DNA from: Saprospiraceae bacterium
GTDB lineage: Bacteria; Bacteroidota; Bacteroidia; Chitinophagales; Saprospiraceae
NCBI GenBank assembly: GCA_016710585.1
Contig: JADJVN010000009.1
Location: 1 to 9,996, forward strand
Length of the DNA: 9,996 bases
Direction: 5' to 3'
Both the position numbers and the translations under genes were made by a program. The notes beneath the pieces were generated by a model. The model was not told where the DNA came from and made no database searches. It saw only the letters and a program-made list of their open reading frames with translations. Of this stretch, positions 1-7,706 are shown piece after piece (positions within the stretch are counted from its first letter, which is position 1; every line of letters starts with the position of its first letter).

Positions 1-49
1 GATGTTTGAACTGCGATGTGCAGACGATTTTTACGACACATCTAAGTGC

Positions 50-313
50 TTATAGAATGTGATGCTTGTATTTGACATTTGCCCTACTTCCTGTATTACA
101 TTTTACAACTGATGGTGATGAAGCGGATCTTCGTACCCGTCTCATAAGCCTCCGACCAATAATTTGACACAAGAACTTTAACGTTTCAGAGATACTTCCA
201 CCTAAAGCGAAGTCATGATAAAGATGAGAATGTATGTCTTCATTGGCCTTTGTAACACGAGCGATGTCCGACAGCCACTTGGGATATGCAGAAATTTTTA
301 TACAACGCTCCAA
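50..313 (-). CDS. Unidentified minus-strand open frame, possible gene fragment
   Basis: This is an 87-codon open frame read leftwards from a TTG at 313 to a stop at 50. The first half, with the segment LYHDFALGGSISETLKFL, looks like ordinary protein. The second half is rich in Arg and Ser and may be read in a wrong frame after an indel, as happens in nearly every gene here. I do not recognise the family. The LYHDFALGGS stretch faintly recalls the LHDDLGGSL box of HisKA_3 histidine kinases, but no ATPase domain is visible and I would not name it on that. It would be divergent from korA, with starts about 16 bases apart. It could also be chance coding, because no plus-strand frame in 1-320 gives a better protein. 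Confidence 0.3.
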   Translation of the reverse strand: MERCIKISAYPKWLSDIARVTKANEDIHSHLYHDFALGGSISETLKFLCQIIGRRLMRRVRRSASSPSVVKCNTGSRANVKYKHHIL

Positions 314-328
314 AAAGCATGTAGTTTT

Positions 329-2119
329 ATGATCGATTTAAAGGAATTAATGATGCGTGGCAATTCGTTTTGCACTGCACCTCAATGGTACAGGTTCTGC
401 GATTGCCAATAATATGTTTGCAAAAGCGGTATATAAAATGGGCGTGCAGTCACTCCAAAAAATGTACCATTCCAACATTTCCAAGGCTTACCCACCATGG
501 TATGAAGTGCAGTGGTGAGAAAGGATATTTAGACCGCAGAAGGTATCGATATTTTAGTTTGCGGTCAATGCAAAGTTTTGCAAAAAGATCTATTAAGTCA
601 ATGCAGATCTGGCGGATATCATGGCCTTGCTGATTCAACAAAGCTATTGACTTAGTGAAGATAAGCATCGACATTCATTATATAGGCATTCCGATGATGG
701 AGATGTGTATAGCACATTACAATAATCACAAGGGCATTTATTGATGAAGGAGATGTCATCTATGTTTGGTGCTTACTGGCAGCACCCTCGGGGATGGAAA
801 TTTCAGTTTTTGAAAATTTAATTCCAAAACCAATTTGAAAAAAGAAAAGTGTGTCGGGCAATATTCAAGCACTACATCTTGGTGTAGATTATGCTTTGAA
901 AAATTATTCCATACTTCCTTATAAGATTGAAGAAGAGATTTAATAGGAGATCGCATCATATCGAAGGGGAATAATGCCTGTGGCTTAGGCGCACTTTTGC
1001 AGGTGCTACAGTGAGGTCATGGTATCCTATCACCATCTACTTCAGTGATGAATGCTTTTGAGAAATGGTGTTACAAATTCCGTGTAGATTCAGAGACTGG
1101 TGAACATAAATTTGCTATCATCAAGCTGAAGATGAATTGGCTACCATGGGTATGGTGTTGGTGCTAATTGGAATGGTGCAAGATCTTTTACTGCAACTAG
1201 CGGTCCTGGTGTTTCACTTATGAGTGAATTTTAGGCTTATCTTATTTTGCAGAAATTCCAGCTGTACTCATCGATGTGCAACGTGGAGGTCCGTCTACTG
1301 GTATGCCTACTAGGACCCAACAATCAGATTTGATGCTCGCCGCGTATGCTTCTCATGGAGACAATAAAACATGTATTGCTCTTTCCTTCCAATCCAAAGG
1401 AATGCTTTGATATGACGGCTGATGCATTTGATTTTGCGGAGCGATATCAAACAGCAATATTGATTATGACGACCTAGACCTTGGTATGAATGATCATCTT
1501 TCAGATCCATTACAATGGGATGATTCTAGGATGTATAAAAGAGGTAAAGTGCTTACAGCAGTTGAACTAGAAAGTATGAAGTCTTTCGGTCGATATCAAG
1601 ATGTCGATGGTGATGGAATTCCTTATAGAACGATACCTGGGAACACATCCTACCAAAGGTTCTTACTTTACAAGAGGAAGTTCTAAAGACGAGAATGCAA
1701 AATATACGAAGAAAGCGAAGCCTATGTGCGCAATGTAGATCGCCTAGCAAAAAATGGCTCACCATCCAAAAAGAAATCTATCCTCCTGAAATCACTATCA
1801 TTGACAAGGGAAGTAAAAGGTTTAATCTTTTTCGGTACATCGAGCTATGCAGCCATCGAAGCCATGGACCTCCTTGCAGAAAATGGTCTGCACTTCAATA
1901 CAATGTGATTAAAAGCTTTCCATTCACAAAAGAAGTTCACGAGTTTATCGATAATCACGATGAAATCTACGTTATCGAACAAACCGCGATGCTCAGTGTA
2001 GAACGATTCTCACCACTGAACTCAACATCAATCCATCTAAATTGAAATCTGTTTTTAAACTATGATGGGTTTCGATTACGGCACAATTTATTAGTGAAAA
2101 GATAATGGTTAAGAGTTAA
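329..2119 (+). CDS. korA: 2-oxoacid:ferredoxin oxidoreductase, fused gamma-alpha subunit (KorA type), multiply frameshifted
   Basis: This subunit, with KorB, oxidatively decarboxylates a 2-oxoacid (2-oxoglutarate most likely, from the family) to the acyl-CoA with ferredoxin as acceptor, in the cytoplasm. Joining the three frames gives an N-terminal gamma domain with HLNGTGSA at 378-401, then PPWYEV, GEKGYLDRR and IGIPMMEMCIAHYNN near 682-730. The alpha domain follows with ACGLGAL and WYPIT-STS at 975-1045, ELATMGMVLGANWNGAR and SGPGVSLMSEF near 1135-1230, DVQRGGPSTGMPTRTQQSD near 1280-1330, and DVDGDGIPYRTIPG near 1600-1640. It ends NYDGF-ITAQFISEKI and stops at 2117-2119. ATG 329 is the likeliest start, about 18 codons before NGTGSA. 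At least ten indels break it, mostly shortened homopolymers such as T at 995-998 and CC at 1033-1034. Its length of about 597 codons fits the family, which argues for sequence errors over decay. Confidence 0.88.
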
Positions 2120-2195
2120 TAGTTAATAGTGAAGAGTGAAGAGAAAGATAAAGTTAAAGATAATAGTGAAGAGTGAAAGTTTGGTAGGAGAAGAA
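2101..2195. repeat. Left repeat arm of the four-helix-bundle cassette
   Basis: This AT-rich stretch is built from recurring words: GATAATGGTTAA (2101-2112), AGTTAATAGTTAAT (2114-2127), and AATAGTGAAGAGTGAA twice (from about 2126 and 2161). The first two words recur exactly in reverse complement at 2663-2674 and 2676-2689 on the other side of the four-helix-bundle gene. The order of the words is not mirrored, so the arms are a shuffled word array and not a clean terminal inverted repeat. The arm overlaps the last codons and the stop of korA. Confidence 0.75.
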
Positions 2196-2233
2196 AGAAA
2201 TGATTGATGTTATAAAATATAAACTTAAATTAT

Positions 2234-2591
2234 ATGAATAATGATAAAATCAGGGTCCTTATTAATAAATAAAATCATTTGCATTGCAAATAATAAATTT
2301 ATATAAAAAAACTAACTATGAAAAAAGGAATTTGTGTTGAGCAAACAAGTTCTAAAATCTGCATCGTCAATTGGTGCAATGATTAGAGAGGCTCAGTTTG
2401 CACAATCTAAACCTGATTTTATTTCTAAACTGAGTATAGGGTTGAAAGAATCAAATGAAACTTTATATTGGCTCGAATTATTAGTTGAATCGAATTATAT
2501 TGAAAAAAATGATTTTGATTTGCTTTATGAAGAAAATACTTCTATTTTGAAAATGCTAGTTTCATCAATTAATACCCTAAAATCAAAATAA
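2234..2591 (+). CDS. Four-helix-bundle protein, S23/IVS-like (Avd-like fold)
   Basis: This is a small all-helical protein of the family called four helix bundle protein or 23S rRNA intervening-sequence protein, related in fold to Avd of diversity-generating retroelements. Its function is not established. The open part from 2334 reads LSKQVLKSASSIGAMIREAQ, then SKPDFISKLSIGLKESNETL, then YWLELL, the family signature, and ends with a helix finishing NTLKSK. A start at the GTG at 2334 would remove the first helix. Reading across one or two small indels near 2268-2275 and 2320-2327, I find MNNDKIRVLINK from ATG 2234, then SFALQIINLYKKLT, then KKEFVLSKQ, which is the expected N-terminus and gives the usual length near 118 residues. 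It lies between korA and korB with repeat arms on both sides, so it is probably a recent insertion there. Confidence 0.85.
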
Positions 2592-2599
2592 TGAATATC

Positions 2600-2690
2600 A
2601 AAAATATTATCCATTCACCATTATCTATACACTATTATCCCTTAACTATTAACCAAAAACTATTAACCATTATCCATTAACTATTAACTA
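2600..2690. repeat. Right repeat arm of the four-helix-bundle cassette
   Basis: This stretch holds tandem-like copies of CTATTAAC and CCATTATC words, including CTTAACTATTAACC, ACTATTAACCATTATCC and ATTAACTATTAACT (2676-2689). It carries exact reverse complements of 12- and 14-base words of the left arm (2663-2674 pairs with 2101-2112, and 2676-2689 pairs with 2114-2127). It ends 8 bases before the korB start codon, so it also forms the korB leader. Confidence 0.75.
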
Positions 2691-2697
2691 AAAAGGC

Positions 2698-3752
2698 ATG
2701 ACATATCAAAGACCAAATTTTCGCCACCCAGATCTTCCACAAAACAAGATAGGTTTTTATCGCAAAGACTATGAAGGAGCTTTATCCACGCTTTGTGCAG
2801 GATGTGGTCATGACAGTATCAGTGGTGCTATCATACAAGCGTGTTATGAAATGGCTATCGAGCCACATCGATTGGCAAAGTTATCTGGGATAGGATGTTC
2901 TTCAAAGACACCAGCATATTTTTTGGGCAATTCACATGGATTTAATTCAGTACATGGTAGGATGCCTTCTGTGGCGACTGGAGCGGTGATGGCAAATAAA
3001 GATTTGCTTTATCTTGGTGTAAGTGGTGATGGAGATACAGCTTCTATAGGGATGGGGCAGTTCGTACATGCGATAAGGAGAAATTTGAATATCCTTTATA
3101 TCGTCATGAACAATGGATGTTATGGATTGACCAAAAGGGCAAGACAGTGCCACTGCTGATCAAGGCTCTATCAACAAATCTGGAGTAGAGAATTCATTTC
3201 AGGGAATTGATTTGATTGGATTAGGATTGGAGTTGGGAGCGACATTTCTAGCGAGAAGTTTTAGTGGTGACAAATCGCAATTGATCCCACTCATCAAAGC
3301 TGGATTGAGTCATCCAGGATTTGCATTGATCGATGTCATCTCGCCTTGTGTGACATTCAATAATAATGTAGGTTCTACAAAAATCTTATGACTACACGAG
3401 AGAGCATATAGAGGCAACAGGATCCATAGATCTAGTGCCATATAAATCAGAGATTACGCATTCACAAACAGATGGTACGACGCAGATCATCACACTTCAC
3501 GATGAATCTAGTATCCAAGTCCATAAATTATCCCAAGACTGGGATCCGACCAGCAAAATCTCTGCATACAATAAAATGCATGAGGCAAAGACTGTAAAAG
3601 AAATATTGACAGGCTTGATCTATATCGATACAGAAAGCAAAGACCTCCACAGCGTCCTTAAAACATCAAAAAAACCATTAAACGCATTGGTCGAATCAGA
3701 TCTTTGTCCGGGTAATGATGCTTTGGCTAAGATTTGTGCTGGGATGAGGTAG
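2698..3752 (+). CDS. korB: 2-oxoacid:ferredoxin oxidoreductase, beta subunit (TPP-binding)
   Basis: This is the catalytic partner of KorA: it binds thiamine diphosphate and carries out the decarboxylation. From ATG 2698 the protein shows LCAGCGHDS (Cys33, Cys36), then GIGCSSKTPAYF, the TPP motif GDGDTASIG (110-118) and its end MNNGCYGLTK (137-146). Later parts read QGSINKSGVENSFQGIDL, HPGFALIDVISPCVTFNN and YDYTREHIEATGSIDLVPY, and the stop is at 3750-3752. Two +1 shifts occur, both an extra A: AAAA at 3133-3136 (three expected) and AAAAA at 3379-3383 (four expected). Corrected length is 350 residues, normal for the family. The start is supported by the conserved RPNFRHPDLP beginning. Only a weak AAAAGG precedes it. 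It normally directly follows korA, but here a cassette intervenes. Confidence 0.92.
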
Positions 3753-3775
3753 GGATTTTTGAGGCTTGTTATGTT

Positions 3776-3912
3776 GGCTTGGTGTTGCGTCAAATAAGAT
3801 TTGACAGTTCTTTGAGAACTGTTAAATTTCTGTTTCGTCCACGCATACCTATCTCCTTCAACCAAGCCAAAACTTGCATCCAGAATTCCAAAATCAACAC
3901 TTGCAACTTGAT
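3776..3912 (-). pseudogene. Truncated copy of the REP-associated transposase gene
   Basis: Read on the minus strand, this stretch repeats the middle of the transposase gene (about 4386-4542). It encodes SVDFGILDASF, then LVEGDRYAWTKQKFNSSQRT, matching SVDFGILDASFYDRYVLAWL and following residues of the full gene. It lacks a block equivalent to ACATAACGGTCGTAAA and shows scattered substitutions. Homology stops near 3912 on one side and about 25 bases after the korB stop on the other. Neither the HUH motif nor the C-terminal part is present, so it cannot be functional. It lies downstream of the full gene in the same orientation. Confidence 0.8.
3798..3828. repeat. Hairpin (stem about 13 bp, loop TTG), copy 1
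   Basis: The left arm GATTTGACAGTTCT and right arm AGAACTGTTAAATT pair around a three-base TTG loop, with one G-T wobble inside and one at the foot. The same hairpin, with a different single imperfection, occurs inside the full transposase gene at 4410-4440. Short palindromes are the usual DNA substrates of this transposase family, so the structure is worth noting, but it could be only part of the duplicated coding sequence. Confidence 0.6.
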
Positions 3913-3970
3913 ATTTGCCTCATACAATTTATTAATCAATTAAAATCTACAATCTGCACTCACGATTCTT

Positions 3971-4764
3971 CTATATAAAATAACTCCTTTTGCCACTTAT
4001 GTTTTTGTATTGTTCACTGTAATGAATGAATTCATCCATTCCACCAAACCATGACAATAATTCACTTTTATTCAGACGAGTTTCTTTCTCACTTACAATC
4101 GATCTATAGGAAGACCAAGGATATGCTCCAAATGTGTATGCATAATCGTGATGAATTACATTGTGATGAATGTAGGTAGATTTTCTTTAAATCTTTGATA
4201 CCAAAGACATGCTTTCTTCGAAATGGTTTTTGGAACAAACTGCCTGTTCGGTCTTGTTGTTTATTGATGGATTTGGCATAAATGAGCATAAACCTTCGCA
4301 ATCGTTCACTCACTAAGTATGAACATAGTTGGGATGTGAATTCTAGTTGATCCATGTGTTGGATGGTCCGATGAAGCTGAAGGAGTTGCGTCTGGGTGTG
4401 TCAACATGAGATTTAACATTTCTTTGAGAACTGTTAAATCTGCTGTTTGTTCCACCACACCTATCTGCTTCAACCAAGCCAACACATAACGGTCGTAAAA
4501 ACTTGCATCCAGAATTCCAAAATCAACACTAGCAGCTTGTAAAATTTCATTCGTTGATTTTGGCTTAATCAATAAGTGAAAATGATTGTCTAATAAGCAA
4601 TAGCTATATGTATCAAGATATGCCGAAGTATAGTCTGCATATCTTTTCAAAAAATATTGATAATTTTTATATTCAAAAAAGATATTCCTTTTCTCATTAC
4701 CTCGATTGAAAATATGATAGTAATGATTAGGAAGGAGTGGTAAACTTAAGTCAGCTTTTGACAT
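3971..4764 (-). CDS. REP-associated tyrosine transposase (Y1/HUH, RayT-like)
   Basis: This is a single-strand DNA nuclease/transposase of the IS200-related family that acts on REP-like palindromes. ATG at 4764 gives PLLPNHYYHIFNRGNEKRNI, then KNYQYFLKRYADY, then the metal-binding HUH motif in LLDNHFHLLIKP. A variable Pro/Ser-rich middle follows (DATPSASSDHPTH). The frame shifts near 4350-4360 and continues LEFTSQLCSYLVSERLRRFM, then SINKQQDRTGSLFQKPFRRK. A second shift near 4165-4172 restores IHHNVIHHDYAYTFGAYPWS, SEKETRLNKSELLSWFGG and a final GKRSYFI with stop at 3971. The likely catalytic Tyr is in KKIYLHHN. Corrected length is about 264 residues, complete for this group. It follows a small lipoprotein-like ORF by 21 bases and is probably transcribed with it. 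Confidence 0.85.
4410..4440. repeat. Hairpin (stem 14 bp, loop TTG), copy 2, inside the transposase gene
   Basis: GATTTAACATTTCT and AGAACTGTTAAATC pair at 13 of 14 positions with the loop TTG (4424-4426). On the coding strand this region specifies DLTVLKEMLNL in the variable middle of the transposase. The matching hairpin in the truncated copy (3798-3828) restores the one mismatched pair but has wobbles elsewhere. Confidence 0.6.
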
Positions 4765-4785
4765 ATGATTTAATCTTCAATATTT

Positions 4786-4966
4786 TTATTTCGTCAAATA
4801 ATGCAAGTCTATCTCCTTTTCATATTCTGGTGGTAGATAATTCATCAGTTGTTAATATCGTACCATCAATACTATCCTGATTTTTATAGCATGATATTAA
4901 TAAGAAAATGAATAAAACCGTATAGGTTGTTAGAAAGAGTTGAGAATAATTTCGTAGTTCAAACAT
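4786..4966 (-). CDS. Small putative lipoprotein, frameshifted
   Basis: From ATG at 4966 the minus strand reads MFELRNYSQLFLTTYTVLFI, then FLLISCYKNQDSIDGTILTT: a hydrophobic segment ending in a lipobox-like LISC, which predicts a lipid-anchored envelope protein. The first frame stops soon after, but a one-base shift near 4838-4845 gives LPPEYEKEIDLHYLTK and a stop at 4786. The whole would be about 60 residues. A promoter lies about 30 bases upstream. The transposase start is 21 bases downstream in the same orientation. I do not recognise the protein, and its function is unknown. It may be a remnant of a longer gene. The coherent lipobox and promoter make pure chance less likely. Confidence 0.5.
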
Positions 4967-4997
4967 GTGTCCCGATTTTTAATTAAACACCAATAAG

Positions 4998-5029
4998 CAA
5001 ATATAGGATTATTTTAGACAAAGGTCAAA
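4998..5029 (-). promoter_or_regulatory. Bacteroidota-type promoter for the lipoprotein-transposase unit
   Basis: On the minus strand a TTTG (-33 element, 5026-5029) is followed after exactly 20 bases by TATATTTG (-7 element, 4998-5005), matching the TTTG-N19/21-TAnnTTTG consensus of Bacteroidota. Transcription would begin near 4990, leaving a leader of about 25 bases before ATG 4966. Confidence 0.65.
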
Positions 5030-5120
5030 AATGAAATGATTAGTTTAATATCTTTCCAAATTTTTTCACATACTGCTGCGATAATTGAAAAATCAAAATT
5101 GGAAAGCAACAGCTGCAAAC

Positions 5121-5170
5121 CTAGCCCCGATAGTAGGGAGCTCCTGCGACTGGATAGCGGGACCAAGGCC
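5121..5170. repeat. Structured intergenic element (AGCCCCGATAG ... GGATAGCGGGAC)
   Basis: Two GC-rich arms, AGCCCCGATAG (5123-5133) and GGATAGCGGGAC (5152-5163), surround the palindrome GGAGCTCC (5137-5144). The composition stands out sharply from the AT-rich surroundings. I recall similar elements, with these arms and a variable central palindrome, scattered between genes in many Bacteroidota genomes, without an established function. The name and role are therefore open. It could be a dispersed repeat, a structured RNA end or a terminator-like element. Confidence 0.6.
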
Positions 5171-5305
5171 AGTCAAATGAGATAAAAGATGCTGCTTCAA
5201 AATAGACTTCAACCAAAATCATTGAATTCGAATATTCCAAAATGAAATAATTAATAAAAAAGGAGGCTTCAGCAGGTAATTAAGTAATTATATTTAATAA
5301 AAGGT

Positions 5306-5313
5306 CATATTTG
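5306..5313 (+). promoter_or_regulatory. Candidate -7 element for the oxidase operon
   Basis: CATATTTG differs at one position from TAnnTTTG and lies 36 bases before the ATG of the multicopper oxidase. No clear TTTG is seen at the expected -33 distance, so this is a weak call resting mainly on position. Confidence 0.35.
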
Positions 5314-5349
5314 CGGTTCATTTATGACATATAAATTTACTTCTAAGAA

Positions 5350-7078
5350 ATGAAAAAAGCAGTCTATATTGTATTTATTTTAATACAGGTCAATCTCTAT
5401 TCACAATACAACAATTTATGGATACCGGATACACTTTCTGGTACACAGTTTAATTTAACTATAAAAGATACATTTGCACAATTAGTATCTAAAGGTCAAC
5501 AAACTATTACTAGTGGTATCAATGGTAAATTCTGGGGTCCTACACTTTTGTAAATAAAGGAGATGAAATCCACATGAATGTGGTCAATAAATTGAATGAA
5601 AGCACAACTATTCACTGGCATGGTATGCATCTACCTGCAGTAATGGATGGTGGTCCTCATCAAATCATCCCGCCTAATACTGTGTGGCAACCGTATTGGA
5701 AAATTAAAAACAATGCAGCAACATATTGGTATCATCCACATTTACACGAAAAAACACAAGAGCAAATCACAAAAGGTATTGGTGGATTATTGATCGTTCG
5801 TGATGAAATAGAAAGTGCATTAGCCCTACCAAGGACATATAGTGTCGATGATATTCCATTAGTACTAACTGATAGAGACTTTAATTCTTCAAATCAGTTT
5901 ACTGTAGTCCCTTATGGAGATAGTATGCTTACTAATATGACTCTTAGAGCTCAGTATAGTTTGCCTGCCCAAGTCGTTCGATTTAGGATACTTAATGCAG
6001 CGATTGAAAGGAGTTTTAATCTAGGGTTCAGTGATGGAAGAAATTTTGCTGTGATCAGCTCTGATGGTGGCTTGCTCAATGCTCCAGTCACAGTGACAAA
6101 ATATTTACTACATGCAGGTGAGAGAATAGAAATTCTTGTAAACCTATCTGGGCAAAAAGGGACTTCTATAGATTTACAAGCATTCAACAGTTTATTGGGA
6201 AATAATATACCTGGAGGAGAACAATTCACACAAGGCCCTTTTAGTAATTTTCTAGGCCATAAGGATTTTAATATTCTACATATTAACATTGGCAATCAGA
6301 CCACAAACCCCATAACTACTATTCCAACTAAGCTAACTGCTAATGAGTTGCTCAAAGTAGCCGATGTGAATATTACTCGAAAATTAACGCTAAGCGATAG
6401 CGCAGGAGTCTCTGGTATTTTAGGACCTAATGCTTTATCATTAACCATAAATTATTTGATATTAACTATATCGAGTATAAAGTGCCGATAGGAAATACAG
6501 AAATATGGGAGATCACAAGTTCATCAATTTTCGGACATCCATTTCACATTCATGATGTAGAATTCAATATCATTTCTATTAATGGCGCTCCACCTGATCC
6601 AGCCCTTGCAGGTTGGAAAGATGTGGTCTTTATACCAGGTAGAAATGGTGGTGGACCTGGAAATCCTGGCACCCCTTCAGTGGTAAAATTTATTGCAAAA
6701 TTTGAAGATTATGCAGATGCTCTGCATCCATTTATGTATCATTGTCATATCAGCTTACACGAAGATGAAGGGATGATGGGTCAATTTGTAGTTGTGGGTT
6801 CGTCTACTGATATAGATGATAAAAATAAAGATGCTTTTTTCTTTTCTGTTTATCCAAATCCTACAAGTAATAAATTATTCATCCATTTTTCTGATCCTTC
6901 TCAGTCTGCATATTATATTAAGATAATAGATGTTTTGGGTAGAGTGAAAATGATGTTGCCTAGTCCTCAAATACAAAATGGTATTGATCTCAGTTCACTA
7001 CAAAAAGGTGTTTACAAAATTCAAGTGACTGAAAATAGATTTAAAAATAATTATACTCAAACATTCATCATTAATTAG
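5350..7078 (+). CDS. Multicopper oxidase (laccase/CueO-like) with T9SS sorting domain
   Basis: This is an exported copper enzyme that oxidises a substrate (phenolics, metal ions such as Cu(I), or similar; not decidable here) and reduces oxygen to water. It has an N-terminal signal peptide (MKKAVYIVFILIQVNLYSQ) and all four copper motifs: HWHG (5613-5624), HPHLH (5733-5747), GHPFHIH (6533-6553) and HCHISLHEDEGMM (6740-6778, including the type 1 Cys, His and Met ligands). From about 6842, FSVYPNPTSNKLFI begins a type A Por/T9SS C-terminal domain of about 79 residues, so the protein should cross the outer membrane. Two one-base losses break it: the T run at 5546-5549, and a site near 6445-6460 before FDINYIEYKVP. 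Corrected length is 576 residues. It is the first gene of an apparent operon, with the redoxin 6 bases downstream. Confidence 0.92.
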
Positions 7079-7084
7079 ATATTC

Positions 7085-7698
7085 ATGTATTTTAAGATAT
7101 TATTTCTTTCTATAGTATTCTGTTTTAATCCTTGGAGATATAATCTCTTTGGTCAAAATATTATATCTGAAAAATCAATTAAAGATTTTGCTTTGCTGAA
7201 TGTAGATGGAAAATATATAGGGACTAAAGATTTTAAAAATGCTCGAGGCTTTATCATTATTTTTTACCTGCAACCATTGTCCATTTGCAAAACTTTATAC
7301 CAAGCGGATAAATGAATTGCAAAAAAAATATTCTAAACATCAAATCTATTTACTCGCTATCAACAGTATGGATTCATTGGTATTTGAGGATGAAGGTTGG
7401 ACAACAATGAAAGCAAGGGCAATACAAGAAAAATACAAATTTCCCTACCTACAAGATCCAGAACAAGTTGTTGCGAAATTATTTAACGCTGAGTTTACAC
7501 CCAAGTGCTTATGTGTTGTGGAAAGTTAATAATGAATGGGTGGTAAAATACCGTGGCGCCATAGACGACAATGGAGAAAATCCAAAAATTGCAACTCCTT
7601 ATATTTCAAATACAATCTCTGAATTATTAGGAAATAAAAAAGTAACTAATCCTGAAACATTTGCAATGGGATGTAGAATTTATTATAAAAAAACGTAG
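7085..7698 (+). CDS. Exported redoxin (thioredoxin-fold, AhpC/TSA-like)
   Basis: This is a thioredoxin-fold protein probably acting in thiol-disulfide or peroxide chemistry outside the cytoplasm. ATG 7085 is followed by a hydrophobic signal peptide (KILFLSIVFCFNPW), then KDFALLNVDGKYIGTKDF, then the redox site FTCNHCPFAK (CNHC at 7269-7280). Later parts read RINELQKKYSKHQIYLLAIN, EKYKFPYLQDPEQVVAKLF and SAYVLWKVNNEWVVKYRGAI, and the end is GCRIYYKKT, where the late Cys fits the family. Two +1 shifts interrupt it: an extra T in the run 7260-7265, and an extra A at 7503-7504. Corrected length is about 203 residues, normal for these proteins. It lies 6 bases after the oxidase and 8 before the sulfatase, so the three are probably co-transcribed. 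The electron partner is not visible. Confidence 0.85.
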
Positions 7699-7706
7699 AA
7701 ATCTCA

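Noticed and set aside
1..15. Window start (ATGTTTGAACTGCG) nearly matches the start of the small lipoprotein on the other strand (ATGTTTGAACTACG at 4966)
   Set aside because: The similarity is only 13 of 14 bases and does not continue: the plus-strand frame here stops after 17 codons and has no signal peptide. Treated as coincidence.
1310..1908. Several open frames of 60-116 codons between 1310 and 2045 as separate genes
   Set aside because: The plus-strand ones are pieces of korA or its alternate frames, and the minus-strand ones are shadows. Only the joined korA reading gives family motifs.
2101..2690. TTAACTATTAA-rich arms as a CRISPR array
   Set aside because: The repeats are short, degenerate and adjacent, with no regular unique spacers, and no cas gene is near.
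3734..3943. Plus-strand open frame across the truncated transposase copy
   Set aside because: It is the complement of minus-strand transposase sequence and its translation matches no recognisable protein.
5261..5266. AGGAGG as a ribosome binding site for a small gene
   Set aside because: No ATG, GTG or TTG with an open frame follows at 5-12 bases, and TAA codons occur soon after. The oxidase ATG is 84 bases away.
5951..6295. 114-codon minus-strand open frame inside the multicopper oxidase
   Set aside because: It lies wholly opposite well-conserved oxidase coding sequence. It is a shadow frame.
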